A DNA stretch of 13,059 bases from Demequinaceae bacterium UBA4004 (lineage in GTDB: Bacteria; Actinomycetota; Actinomycetes; Actinomycetales; Demequinaceae), in NCBI GenBank assembly GCA_002384765.1, contig DGBM01000219.1:1-13059 (forward strand), in the 5' to 3' direction. The notes under the pieces were generated by a model, which worked only from the letters and a program-made list of their open reading frames with translations, ran no database searches and was not told the DNA's origin. The position numbers and the translations under genes are program-made. Numbering within the stretch: position 1 is the stretch's first letter; every line of letters starts with the position of its first letter. Below, piece by piece: positions 6,605 to 13,059 of this stretch.

Positions 6605-8357
6605 TAGATTGCTGAACAAAGGCGTGTCTGCGGGGCGGTGCGTGTCGAGGATGAAATTGTTGGTTCATGCAGGGACGTCGGCTTGATGAACGTGAGTTGT
6701 TGGATGCCGAGTCGGTCGCTGGGCATCTCTTTCCTTCTGGTCGTGGCCGACCCTCGGTGCCGGTCGATATCGCGGCGTCGATCCTGGTGCTGCAAGCCCT
6801 GCATGGGCTCTCGGACCGTGAAGCGATGGCCGCGCTACGCACCGACCTGCGGTGGAAGGTCGCGTGTGGTCTCCCGATCGGACACGGCGGTTACGACGGG
6901 TCGACGTTGACGTATTGGCGTAAGCGACTCGCAGCATCGACCGCACCGAACCGGATCTTCGATGCCGTCAAGGCAGTGGTCGCCGAGTCCGGTGCGATCA
7001 AGGGGAAGAACAGGCGGGCCCTGGACTCGACGGTCCTTAACGATGCGGTCGCGACCCAGGACACCGTGACCCAGTTGGTCGCGATCATCCGCAAGGTGCG
7101 TCGTGAGGTCCCTGGGGCCGCAGCGGTGGTCGCCGAGAAGTGTTCGGCTCATGATTACGACGACCCTGGCAAACCAAAGATTGCTTGGGACGATGCCGAG
7201 GCCAGGGCGGTGTTGATCGACGCGTTGGTCAAGGACGCCCTTGCAGTGTTGGAGGTTGTGGCCGGTTGGGAGTTGGACGGCCCGGCCGCCGAGGTGGTCG
7301 CGTTGCTGGCGTTGATCGCCGGCCAAGACGTCGAACCCGCGGATGGCTCGGATGGCACCGACGGGAAGTGGCGTATCCGCATAGGCGTTGCCAGGGACCG
7401 CGTCATCTCCGTCGTCGACCCCGACGCGCGGCACGCCCACAAGACCGTCGAGCGTCGCCAGGACGGTTTCAAGGCTCACCTCGCGGTCGAACCAGAGACC
7501 GGTATCACCACCGGGTGTGAACTGACCAAGGCCGCCGGGGCCCAGGCATCTGATGGTGCGACCGGGATCCGGTTGCTGGAAGCCGACGACACCATCAGCG
7601 GACCGAACGGCGGCGATGAGTTGGTGCAGGTCCTCGGCGACAGCGCCTACGGAACAGGCCATGCGCTGGCCGCGATCACCAGTGCCGGTCATCTTCCGCT
7701 GGTCAAACCCTGGCCACTCAAGCGCGCGGTCCCGGACGGTTTCACCCTCGATGACTTCACCGTCGACGCCGGCGCCGGGACCGCGACTTGTCCGGCCGGG
7801 GTGACCCGCACGATCACCGCGAAACGTTACGTCACGTTCGGCGCCGCCTGCACCGGTTGCCCGCTGCGAGCCCAGTGCACCACCGCGGCCCGGGGCCGCA
7901 AGTTGGTTCTGCACGAGCACCACGAGCTGCAGCGTGAGCATCGGCAACGAGCCAAAGACCCTGCCTGGCAAGACGATTACCGCCAACACCGGCCGATGGT
8001 GGAGCGGTCCATCGCCTGGCTGGTCGCCGGCGGGAACCGCAAGGTCCGTTACCGCGGGGTCGAGAAGAACAACGCCTGGCTACACACCCGCACCGCTGGT
8101 CTGAACCTGCGCAAACTGCTCAACCTGGGCCTGACTCGAAACGAAGGAGCCTGGGCTCTGGCCTGAGAACCAGGGCCGGCACCCGCGCGCCCCTCACAGG
8201 CGCCACCGACCCCCGGGAACGGCGCCAGAACAGCCAAGAGACCGTTCCAAACTCAGAACCGTCCAAGCCCTCCGCCGTCGAGTTACACCCAGCCCACGCG
8301 AACCGAGCAAGAACTGAGCCTCAGACACCCGGCAAACCAGCCTTGTTCAGCAGTCTC
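6605..8357 (+). mobile_element. IS1182-family insertion sequence
   Basis: The ends carry matching inverted repeats: left TAGATTGCTGAACAAAGGC (6605-6623) and right GCCTTGTTCAGCAGTCTC (8340-8357), which share TGCTGAACAA and adjacent bases. One transposase gene fills most of it. The 190 bp after the gene (8167-8357) hold only the right end. The flanks (CACC on the left, CTAG on the right) do not form a clean direct duplication, so either the exact ends are a few bases off or the flanks have been rearranged. Confidence 0.75.
6667..8166 (+). CDS. IS1182-family transposase
   Basis: A 499-residue DDE transposase. Residues about 1-110 are the DUF772-type N-terminal domain (RGRPSVPVDIAASILVLQAL, LTYWRKRLA) and the rest is the DDE_Tnp_1_6-type catalytic domain. 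Likely catalytic residues are D120 (ALDSTVL), D325 (LGDSAYG) and E446 (RPMVERSIAWL), with a Cys cluster CTGCPLRAQC before the last. The frame is intact. ATG 6667 gives the family's usual MQGR start. Compared with members I recall, the stretch between AESVAGHL and FPSGRGRP seems about 30 residues short, which would be an in-frame deletion; that comparison is from memory. Whether the protein is still active is open. Confidence 0.9.
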   Translation: MQGRRLDERELLDAESVAGHLFPSGRGRPSVPVDIAASILVLQALHGLSDREAMAALRTDLRWKVACGLPIGHGGYDGSTLTYWRKRLAASTAPNRIFDAVKAVVAESGAIKGKNRRALDSTVLNDAVATQDTVTQLVAIIRKVRREVPGAAAVVAEKCSAHDYDDPGKPKIAWDDAEARAVLIDALVKDALAVLEVVAGWELDGPAAEVVALLALIAGQDVEPADGSDGTDGKWRIRIGVARDRVISVVDPDARHAHKTVERRQDGFKAHLAVEPETGITTGCELTKAAGAQASDGATGIRLLEADDTISGPNGGDELVQVLGDSAYGTGHALAAITSAGHLPLVKPWPLKRAVPDGFTLDDFTVDAGAGTATCPAGVTRTITAKRYVTFGAACTGCPLRAQCTTAARGRKLVLHEHHELQREHRQRAKDPAWQDDYRQHRPMVERSIAWLVAGGNRKVRYRGVEKNNAWLHTRTAGLNLRKLLNLGLTRNEGAWALA

Positions 8358-8378
8358 CTAGCGATCCTTGGTCGCTAG
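8358..8378. repeat. perfect 7-bp hairpin at the IS1182 right border
   Basis: CTAGCGA (8358-8364) and TCGCTAG (8372-8378) form a perfect dyad around a 7-nt loop and start at the first base after the IS1182 right repeat. It may be part of the original target, for example a terminator next to which the IS inserted. Confidence 0.5.
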
Positions 8379-8732
8379 AACTCCGGCATCTGTCGTGAGT
8401 TTTCAGGCAGCGTTTTCGAGGCGGGCGTGGTCGATGTAGCCGTGCACGTGCTGGTTGACACAGACGGTGCCTATTTGCCTGCTGCCGCCGGAGATTGACG
8501 GCGACAACTCAGGCCCTCGCCACGCTCCTTGACCGCGATCTTGCACTCTCCCTTCGCCCCTGTTTGACCCCCGCCAACGTTCAAGAGTCGGGTCGCCCCA
8601 CTGGTCGAGCACCGCCACCCGACCAGTGACGGCGGATGGGACGGTTCGTCATGTGGTTCAGCGCCCCGGCAAGAACCGGATCGGCTGGTACCCGTATCAG
8701 AACTTACGAGTCCCAGCCGATAGAGCCGGACG
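8379..8732. other. degraded intergenic stretch with no supported gene
   Basis: No frame on either strand has convincing coding character throughout. A short minus-strand stretch ending at the stop 8403-8405 reads QHVHGYIDHARLENAA and may be the end of a decayed gene, possibly from a mobile element, but I cannot assign a family. The right part holds the long imperfect hairpin listed separately. Confidence 0.4.
8681..8720 (-). terminator. 16-bp imperfect stem-loop after the minus-strand gene
   Basis: TCGGCTGGTACCCGTA (8681-8696) pairs with TACGAGTCCCAGCCGA (8705-8720) at 14 of 16 positions around an 8-nt loop. On the minus strand it begins 12 nt after the stop of the truncated gene at 8733, so it is probably that gene's terminator; there is no U tract. 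Confidence 0.5.
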
Positions 8733-9080
8733 TTAGCCCCGCGCCACCCACGCCGTGTAGCGGGCGGTCTTCAGCGTGCCGGGCGCACGGTCCGCGGTAC
8801 TGCCCCAAACAGCCTCAGTGAAGACCCGGACCCGGCGCACCGCATCGCCGTTCTTGTCCACCAGGCACCTCTGAGGAACGCTCACCCATGCGCCCCGGCC
8901 ACCCTTGAGGAGACGAGTCCGGACACCCTCGCACTTGACTGTGTAGCTGCTCCCCCAGAACTTCTGGATGATCGGCTTGTACCCGGTCTGCTTGGTCACG
9001 TAGAAGTCGGCGGAGATCGCTCGGCTCGTCTCGTTGGTGTCGAGGTACCACGACCAGTTGTCAATGTTGCGGATCGGGCG
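8733..9080 (-). pseudogene. C-terminal part of a hypothetical, possibly secreted protein
   Basis: Minus-strand frame ending with WVARG and a stop at 8733. About 115 residues (NIDNWSWYLDTNE, FYVTKQTGYKPIIQKFWGSS, KCEGVRTRL, WVSVPQRCLVDKNG) have good codon bias and look like one beta-rich extracellular domain, with two cysteines that could form a disulphide. I cannot name the family. The frame continues without a stop to ATG 9218, but from about 9085 that DNA looks more like the plus-strand membrane-protein tail, and the added residues (MTYWASTWRHGMTAMMMTT) resemble neither a signal peptide nor a domain. So the gene is read as 5'-truncated at the junction near 9070-9087. If the long frame is genuine, the product would be 161 residues. 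Confidence 0.5.
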
Positions 9081-9087
9081 GATCGGG
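9070..9087. repeat. 9-bp tandem duplication at a probable junction
   Basis: CGGATCGGG occurs twice in tandem (9070-9078 and 9079-9087), exactly where coding character switches from a minus-strand gene to a plus-strand one. It is a plausible scar of an illegitimate join or repair event. Confidence 0.45.
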
Positions 9088-9252
9088 GTCGTCGCTCTCC
9101 CGTTGTGGTCGGACAACCAGCTCGAGGGCGCCACCCGCACCCAGGCCGGCGCGGTCCTCTGGGTCGTCATCATCATGGCCGTCATCCCGTGGCGCCATGT
9201 GCTCGCCCAGTACGTCATGGCACCCGGCGAGCCGTGGCGTCGCAGCCGGTGA
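9085..9252 (+). pseudogene. C-terminal fragment of an integral membrane protein
   Basis: The plus-strand frame ends at TGA 9250-9252, with nearly all codons ending in G or C. The last 55 residues or so read ALPLWSDNQLEGATRTQ, then a strongly hydrophobic span (AGAVLWVVIIMAVI), then WRHVLAQYVMAPGEPWRRSR. That is one transmembrane helix followed by a positively charged cytoplasmic tail, as at the end of many permeases. There is no start or upstream part: the frame runs into the unrelated minus-strand gene near 9085. It is convergent with the DUF6457 gene, 86 bp away. In a normal genome it may have been a transporter next to that gene; the family is not identified. Confidence 0.5.
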
Positions 9253-9338
9253 GCGACGTCCGGCGAGGTCTTCGAGCGCCTTCGGCTCCCTGGCCGTGCG
9301 GGGGCTTCACGAACCGTTCGGGACGTCCGAAACGGCGA

Positions 9339-9641
9339 TCAAGACGGCGGCTCCGCGGCGTCTTCAGTTGCCGAGGGCCATTGCTGGGCCAGCTGACCGA
9401 TCCGGGCAGCCACGTCGGCCGGGTCGGCACCCGCCCCGACGGCGACACCCGCCAGGTAGGTCGTCAGCGGCGCCGCTGGGCGGGCCACGCCTCGCGCCAC
9501 ATCGCGGGCAAGGTCGAGCACCACGTCGCGGTCGACCGATGCTGCCGGCAGCTCCAACTCAGCGACCACCGCAGCCGTCCACTCCTCCAACGTATTCACA
9601 GACATCCCTTTCGCTATTGCCACGTGCACGGGCGTGTCCAT
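9339..9641 (-). CDS. DUF6457-type small protein (molybdenum-cofactor-associated family)
   Basis: A 100-residue protein. Residues 13-90 (TLEEWTAAVVAELEL, then DLARDVARGVARPAAPLTTYLAGVAVG) match the DUF6457 pattern as I know it: a short helical protein often encoded beside, or fused to, molybdenum cofactor genes such as mobA, moeA or fdhD. Its biochemical role is not established. ATG 9641 is preceded by GAGGTGG with good spacing and is chosen as start. ATG 9605 (MSVNTLEEW) matches the usual family start better but has only AAAGGG directly against it. The gene is divergent from the MarR-PAS regulator, so both probably read from the 9642-9785 region. None of its usual molybdenum partners is visible in the window. 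Confidence 0.7.
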   Translation of the reverse strand: MDTPVHVAIAKGMSVNTLEEWTAAVVAELELPAASVDRDVVLDLARDVARGVARPAAPLTTYLAGVAVGAGADPADVAARIGQLAQQWPSATEDAAEPPS

Positions 9642-9705
9642 TCATACCACCTCGGCGCGTGACCACGGCGGCGCCCAGAAATCGAGACGGGAGACGACCG
9701 CGCGA

Positions 9706-9722
9706 ATATCGTAATACGATAT
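9706..9722. promoter_or_regulatory. 17-bp dyad operator between divergent genes
   Basis: ATATCGT-AAT-ACGATAT is a perfect 7-3-7 inverted repeat and the most AT-rich stretch nearby. It lies 64 bp before the regulator start and 65 bp before the DUF6457 start. Size and symmetry fit a MarR-type dimer site, so autoregulation by the adjacent protein is likely but inferred. Sequences such as TACGAT at 9715-9720 may also serve as a -10 box. Confidence 0.6.
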
Positions 9723-9785
9723 GTTGGAGCCACAACAGAGCGATATGGGAAGCGTGGTGTCAGGTTCATGGCGAAGGAGCAAACC

Positions 9786-10640
9786 GTGCCGTCTGATCCG
9801 CTGTCGGAGGATGAGTTCGAGGCGCTGGCGCGATTTCGCTCCGACATCCGCCGATACCTGAGGTTCAGCGAGGAGACAGTTCGCGAGCACGGTGTCACGC
9901 CGCAGCAGTACCAGCTGCTGTTGGCTCTCAAGGGCTCATCCGGTCGCGAGTGGGCGAATGTGTCGGAGCTGGCCGAGTGTCTGCAGCTGCGTCATCACAG
10001 CGTGGTCGAGCTCGTCGACCGCGCCGCGGTTCGGGGACTCGTCGTGCGGACACCGGACCCGACCGATGCGCGGGTGGTGCGGGTGCAGCTCTCGGTCGAC
10101 GGGGACTCGATCCTTGCGGAGCTCAGTGCGCTACACCGGGACGAGCTGCGGCGGATGGGATCGGCATTCGTAGCGCCCACCGGGAACGGGGCGCCCGACC
10201 CGATCCGCGATCGCATCGTCGACGAGGCGCAGGACGCGATCATCTACGCAGACCGAGACGGCACCATCCGGCTCTGGAACGCCGGGGCTCAGGAAATCTT
10301 CGGCTACTCCGCGAGTGAGGCACTGGGGAAGTCGCTGGACCTGATCGTCCCCGAGAGGCAGCGCAAGCCGCATTGGGACGGATGGGAGCGCGTGATGACC
10401 ACTGGCGAGAGCAAGTACGGCAGTCGTGACGTGCTCGCGGTCCCAGCCATCCACGCGGACGGAACGCGCATCTCGCTCGAGTTCTCCATCGCGATGCACC
10501 GCGAGGCGGGTGGCAGGATCGCCGGCATCTCAGCGATCCTGCGCGACGTGACCAAGCGATGGCACGCGGACCGCACGCTGCGCATTCGACTGCGGGAGCT
10601 GGAGAACGAGCAGACTCACCCGGTTTCCGGTCTCGCTTAG
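9786..10640 (+). CDS. MarR-type winged-helix regulator fused to a PAS sensor domain
   Basis: GTG 9786 is chosen as start because AAGGAG lies 6 nt upstream; ATG 9768 is in frame but lacks a ribosome binding site. The product has 284 residues. Residues about 10-120 are a MarR winged helix-turn-helix: helical dimerisation part (FRSDIRRYLRFSEETVREHG), TPQQYQLLLAL, recognition helix (LQLRHHSVVELVDRA), wing (RTPDPTDARVVRVQLS). Residues about 140-250 are a PAS/S-box domain (DEAQDAIIYADRDGTIRLWN, IFGYSASEALGKSLD, ISAILRDVTKRW). The C-terminal 25 residues look helical and charged. MarR proteins usually sense ligands in the dimer interface; here a PAS domain could sense a cofactor, redox state or metabolite instead, but the ligand is unknown. 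There is no membrane segment, so it is cytoplasmic. It is divergent from DUF6457, with a dyad between them. Confidence 0.88.
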   Translation: MPSDPLSEDEFEALARFRSDIRRYLRFSEETVREHGVTPQQYQLLLALKGSSGREWANVSELAECLQLRHHSVVELVDRAAVRGLVVRTPDPTDARVVRVQLSVDGDSILAELSALHRDELRRMGSAFVAPTGNGAPDPIRDRIVDEAQDAIIYADRDGTIRLWNAGAQEIFGYSASEALGKSLDLIVPERQRKPHWDGWERVMTTGESKYGSRDVLAVPAIHADGTRISLEFSIAMHREAGGRIAGISAILRDVTKRWHADRTLRIRLRELENEQTHPVSGLA

Positions 10641-10795
10641 TTTGTCACCGCGCTCCACGGTGTCAGCGCCACTCGAAGAGGGTCAGGAGGAGACCCCACT
10701 TGCCCATGCACTCATATCAGCCGCGATCCGCGAGCACGAGTCGTGCTGCGTGCAGGCGCGTCATGCGGCCGCGTTAGACGCACCGGGGTGACTCC
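10641..10795. other. spacer between the regulator gene and IS21, no gene seen
   Basis: About 155 bp. GGAGGAG near 10687 followed by TTG 10700 opens only a 25-codon frame that stops at about 10776, without recognisable content. It may be the start of a gene interrupted or eroded at the IS21 end. Confidence 0.4.
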
Positions 10796-10809
10796 TGTCG
10801 CTGCCGGGT

Positions 10810-10850
10810 GAATCCTGACCCTCTGGTGCCGATCGAATACTGACCCCCTC
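10810..10850. repeat. IS21 left-end repeated transposase sites
   Basis: GAATCCTGACCCTC (10810-10823) and GAATACTGACCCCCTC (10835-10850) are imperfect direct repeats 25 bp apart, separated by TGGTGCCGATC. The same TGCCGATCGAA spacer recurs at the right end in inverted orientation, so these are likely IstA binding sites. Confidence 0.7.
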
Positions 10851-10870
10851 GGCACAGTGAGGGAGTGATC

Positions 10871-12190
10871 ATGACTGAGGACTGGGCTGAGATCCGACGG
10901 CTGCATAGGTCGGAGAAGATGAGCATCAAGGCGATCGTGCGGAAGACGGGGTTGGCGAGGAACACGGTTCGTGCGGCGCTCGCGGCCGATGAGCCGCCGA
11001 AGTATGAGCGGGGTCCGGTGGGCTCACGGGTCGACGCGTTCGAGCCGAGGATCCGGGCGTTGCTGGCCAAGTTCCCTTCGATGCCGGCCACGGTGATCGC
11101 CGAGCGGATCGGGTGGGAGCACTCCTCCTCGGTGCTGCGCGCCAGGGTCGCTGAGCTGCGCCCGCTGTACGCGCCGAACGATCCCGCGGACCGCACGATC
11201 TATACCGCCGGAGAGATCGTGCAGTGTGACCTGTGGTTCCCTGGCAAGGTCATCCCGGTCGATACCCACGCGGCGTCCAAGGGCGCGGGCTGGGTCGGCG
11301 GACGGCCGGCTGCGGACCTGCCGGTCCTCACGATGGTCGCGGCGTTCTCGGGGTTCATGATGGCGGTGCTGTTGCCGACCAGGAAGACCGGTGACCTGCT
11401 CGCCGGGATGTGGCAGCTGCTGTCCGGGTTGGGCGGGGTCCCGAAGATGCTGGTGTGGGACAACGAGTCCGGGATCGGTCAGCACCACCGGTTGACCTTG
11501 GGCGCGAGGGGCTTCGCAGGCACGCTCGGTACCCGGATCTACCAGACCGCGGCTCGTGACCCCGAAGCCAAAGGGATCGTCGAGCGGATCAACGGGTTCC
11601 TCGATACCTCCTTCATGCCGGGACGCGAGTTCGACTCACCGGGTGACTACAACACCCAGCTCGCGGGGTGGTTGCCGCAGGCGAACTCCCGGATGCTGCG
11701 CCGCACCGGGCAACAACCCGGGCACCGGATCGTCGCCGATGCCGCGGCGATGGGGGCGCTGCCGCCGCTCGCGCCGTCGTTGGGGACCAGCACTCGGGTC
11801 CGGTTGGGCCGCGACTACTACGTCCGCATCCTCGGCAACGACTACTCGGTCGACCCGCGGGTGATTGGCCGGTTCGTCGACGTCCATGCCGACCTGGACA
11901 CCGTGAGGGTCTCCTGTGCCGGCACCCCGGTCGGGGCCCATCAGCGGTGCTGGTCATCGCATCAGACGATCACCGACCCGGCCCACGTGGTGACCGCGGC
12001 CGGGCTCCGCACCGCGTACCAGGCCCGCACTGCGGCGATGCGCGGTCCCACCGCTCGGCCGGCGACCGGGGCGGGAGCAGTGGTGGGAGTCCGAGCATTG
12101 AGCGACTACGACGATCTCTTCGACCTGACCCCGACCGTCACGGATGCGGCCGCGGTGGCGGCGCGGGCGCGACTCGAGGTCGTCAGGTGA
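10871..12190 (+). CDS. istA: IS21-family transposase IstA
   Basis: 439 residues from ATG 10871, which has GAGGGA 6 nt upstream; GTG 10865 is an in-frame alternative without proper spacing. The N-terminal helix-turn-helix is at about residues 5-40 (IRRLHRSEKMSIKAIVRKTG), followed by a second DNA-binding region, then the RNase-H-like catalytic core with D120 (VQCDLWFPG), D197 (LVWDNESG) and E238 (GIVERINGF). The C-terminal part (YYVRILGNDYSVDP onward) is the usual Mu-type beta domain. It performs strand transfer together with IstB. Its stop overlaps the istB start as GTGA, so translation is coupled. The frame is intact and all catalytic residues are present, so it appears active. Confidence 0.95.
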   Translation: MTEDWAEIRRLHRSEKMSIKAIVRKTGLARNTVRAALAADEPPKYERGPVGSRVDAFEPRIRALLAKFPSMPATVIAERIGWEHSSSVLRARVAELRPLYAPNDPADRTIYTAGEIVQCDLWFPGKVIPVDTHAASKGAGWVGGRPAADLPVLTMVAAFSGFMMAVLLPTRKTGDLLAGMWQLLSGLGGVPKMLVWDNESGIGQHHRLTLGARGFAGTLGTRIYQTAARDPEAKGIVERINGFLDTSFMPGREFDSPGDYNTQLAGWLPQANSRMLRRTGQQPGHRIVADAAAMGALPPLAPSLGTSTRVRLGRDYYVRILGNDYSVDPRVIGRFVDVHADLDTVRVSCAGTPVGAHQRCWSSHQTITDPAHVVTAAGLRTAYQARTAAMRGPTARPATGAGAVVGVRALSDYDDLFDLTPTVTDAAAVAARARLEVVR

Positions 12191-12984
12191 GCACCGCGAA
12201 CCCCATGGCGACGGGCAAGGACCTCCTCAGCGAGGTCGCGTTCCTGGCTCGTGAACTCAAGACCCCAGTGATCAACGAGACCTTCGCCGTGCTCGGTGAC
12301 CAGGCCCGTGCCGAGGGCTGGTCACACGAGGAGTACCTCGCCGCCGTGCTGGGCCGCCAGGTCGCATCCAGGACCGCGAACGGGACCCGGATGAGGATCG
12401 CTGCCGCGCACTTCCCAGCGGTCAAGACGATCGAGGACTTCTCCTTCGACCACATCCCCGCGACCGTGCGTGACGTCATCGCGCACCTGGCTACGACCAC
12501 GTTCATCGCGAAACGCGAGAACGTGGTGCTCCTCGGACCGCCCGGAACCGGGAAGACCCACCTGGGGATCGCGTTGGCGATCAAGGCCGCCGAGGCCTCC
12601 TACCCCGTCGCGTTCGACTCCGCGACCCGGTGGATCGAGCGCCTCGCCGCCGCCCACGCCCAAGGGCAGCTCGAACGCGAGCTGCGCAAACTGAACAGGT
12701 ACCGGCTCCTGGTGATCGACGAGGTCGGCTACCTGCCGTTCGACACCGCGGCCGCGTCATTGTTCTTCCAGCTCATCGCCTCACGCTACGAGACCGGATC
12801 GGTGGTCGTCACCTCGAACCTCGCGTTCTCACGCTGGGGCGAAACCCTCGGCGACGACGTCGTCGCCGCGGCCACCATCGACCGACTCGTCCACCACGCC
12901 CAGGTCATCGCCCTGGACGGCGAGTCCTACCGGACCCGCGCACACCGCCCCGGACCACCACCCGCGGCCCGCACCACCACCTGA
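12187..12984 (+). CDS. istB: IS21-family helper ATPase IstB
   Basis: 265 residues from GTG 12187, overlapping the istA stop; ATG 12205 is an alternative. It is an AAA+ ATPase related to DnaC/DnaA: Walker A GPPGTGKT at 116-124 (K123), Walker B LLVIDEVGYLPF with D178 and E179, and sensor-type VVVTSNLAFSRWGE. An N-terminal helical segment (LLSEVAFLARELKTPVINE, then GWSHEEYLAAVLGRQV) contacts DNA and IstA in the family. IstB oligomerises on target DNA and directs IstA. Length is normal, and the product ends in a basic Pro/Arg/Thr tail. The right IS end starts shortly after the stop. Confidence 0.95.
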   Translation: MSTANPMATGKDLLSEVAFLARELKTPVINETFAVLGDQARAEGWSHEEYLAAVLGRQVASRTANGTRMRIAAAHFPAVKTIEDFSFDHIPATVRDVIAHLATTTFIAKRENVVLLGPPGTGKTHLGIALAIKAAEASYPVAFDSATRWIERLAAAHAQGQLERELRKLNRYRLLVIDEVGYLPFDTAAASLFFQLIASRYETGSVVVTSNLAFSRWGETLGDDVVAAATIDRLVHHAQVIALDGESYRTRAHRPGPPPAARTTT

Positions 12985-13004
12985 AACCACCAAGAAACCG
13001 ACCC

Positions 13005-13059
13005 AAGGGGGTCAATTTTCGATCGGCAAAAGGGGGTCAATTTTCAGCCGGCGTTGACA
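13005..13059. repeat. IS21 right-end repeats and terminal inverted repeat
   Basis: AAGGGGGTCAATTTTC occurs exactly twice (13005-13020 and 13030-13045), 25 bp apart with GATCGGC between. The last bases are GCCGGCGTTGACA, the terminal repeat. They mirror the left-end sites in inverted orientation. Confidence 0.8.

Larger units (their letters stand above)
10796..13059 (+). mobile_element. complete IS21-family insertion sequence (2264 bp)
   Basis: The left end starts TGTCGCTGCCGGGTGAATCC at 10796; the right end, read inward on the minus strand, starts TGTCAACGCCGGCTGAAAAT and ends on the last base of the window. The two ends agree at 19 of 26 positions. It encodes istA and istB in the standard overlapping order. 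Each end carries a 25-26 bp-spaced repeat pair, as expected for multiple transposase binding sites in IS21. The right target flank lies outside the window, so a duplication cannot be checked. Confidence 0.92.

Noticed and set aside
6835..7989. 384-codon minus-strand frame inside the IS1182 transposase
   Set aside because: Antisense shadow of a clear transposase; no domain seen.
6604..8361. CTAG on both sides of IS1182 as a 4-bp target duplication
   Set aside because: When the inverted repeats are aligned the two CTAGs are at different offsets: the left one overlaps the repeat itself and the right one starts the hairpin.
8636..8821. Plus-strand 61-codon frame
   Set aside because: Runs through the long hairpin and antisense to the better-supported minus-strand gene.
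10700..10778. Small ORF after GGAGGAG upstream of IS21
   Set aside because: Only about 25 codons, no recognisable content, TTG start; too weak to call a gene.
1..13059. CRISPR array, rRNA, toxin-antitoxin pair or anti-phage cassette
   Set aside because: No regularly spaced repeats of CRISPR size, no rRNA-like sequence, and no pair of small genes with recognisable toxin or antitoxin motifs.

Overview
High-GC DNA with strong G/C bias at third codon positions, frequent GTG starts and IS families typical of Actinomycetota. The att module, metE fragment and molybdenum-associated small protein all fit an actinobacterium, but the genus cannot be fixed from this window. The region is a mosaic: an integrative-element end, a truncated housekeeping gene and a short regulatory segment, separated by three unrelated insertion sequences and several broken junctions.

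Left part (1-3308). The 3' end of a GntR-type regulator and a small gene with a proline-rich tail lie left of a 24-nt copy of a tRNA-Val 3' end (777-800, minus strand). That copy has a stem-loop on its 3' side and short direct repeats around it, so it looks like an integrase attachment site. To its right come a complete tyrosine integrase (913-2064), a small unknown gene (2072-2464), an excisionase-like HTH protein (2561-2782) whose ribosome binding site lies inside a terminator-like hairpin, and a coupled pair: a STAS-like 90-aa protein and a truncated gene. This resembles the att-int-xis end of an actinomycete integrative and conjugative element (AICE). No replication or transfer genes are present.

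Middle (3286-8357). The element is cut off mid-gene by an IS1380-family transposase that has itself lost its N-terminus. The right end of that IS abuts metE, which lacks about its first 170 residues but keeps every zinc ligand. A 116-bp segment with imperfect inverted ends (MITE-like) follows, then an almost complete IS1182-family element.

Right part (8358-13059). A degraded stretch holds a truncated minus-strand gene, joined at a 9-bp tandem repeat to the tail of a plus-strand membrane protein gene. Next is a divergent pair: a DUF6457 protein (minus) and a MarR-PAS fusion regulator (plus), with a 17-bp dyad between them. A complete IS21-family element (istA, istB, structured ends) runs from 10796 to the last base of the window.

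I do not see a convincing undescribed multi-gene system. The observations most worth testing are the xis leader hairpin, the MarR-PAS/DUF6457 pair with its dyad, the tRNA-Val att junction with possible element material on both sides, and the broken metE.
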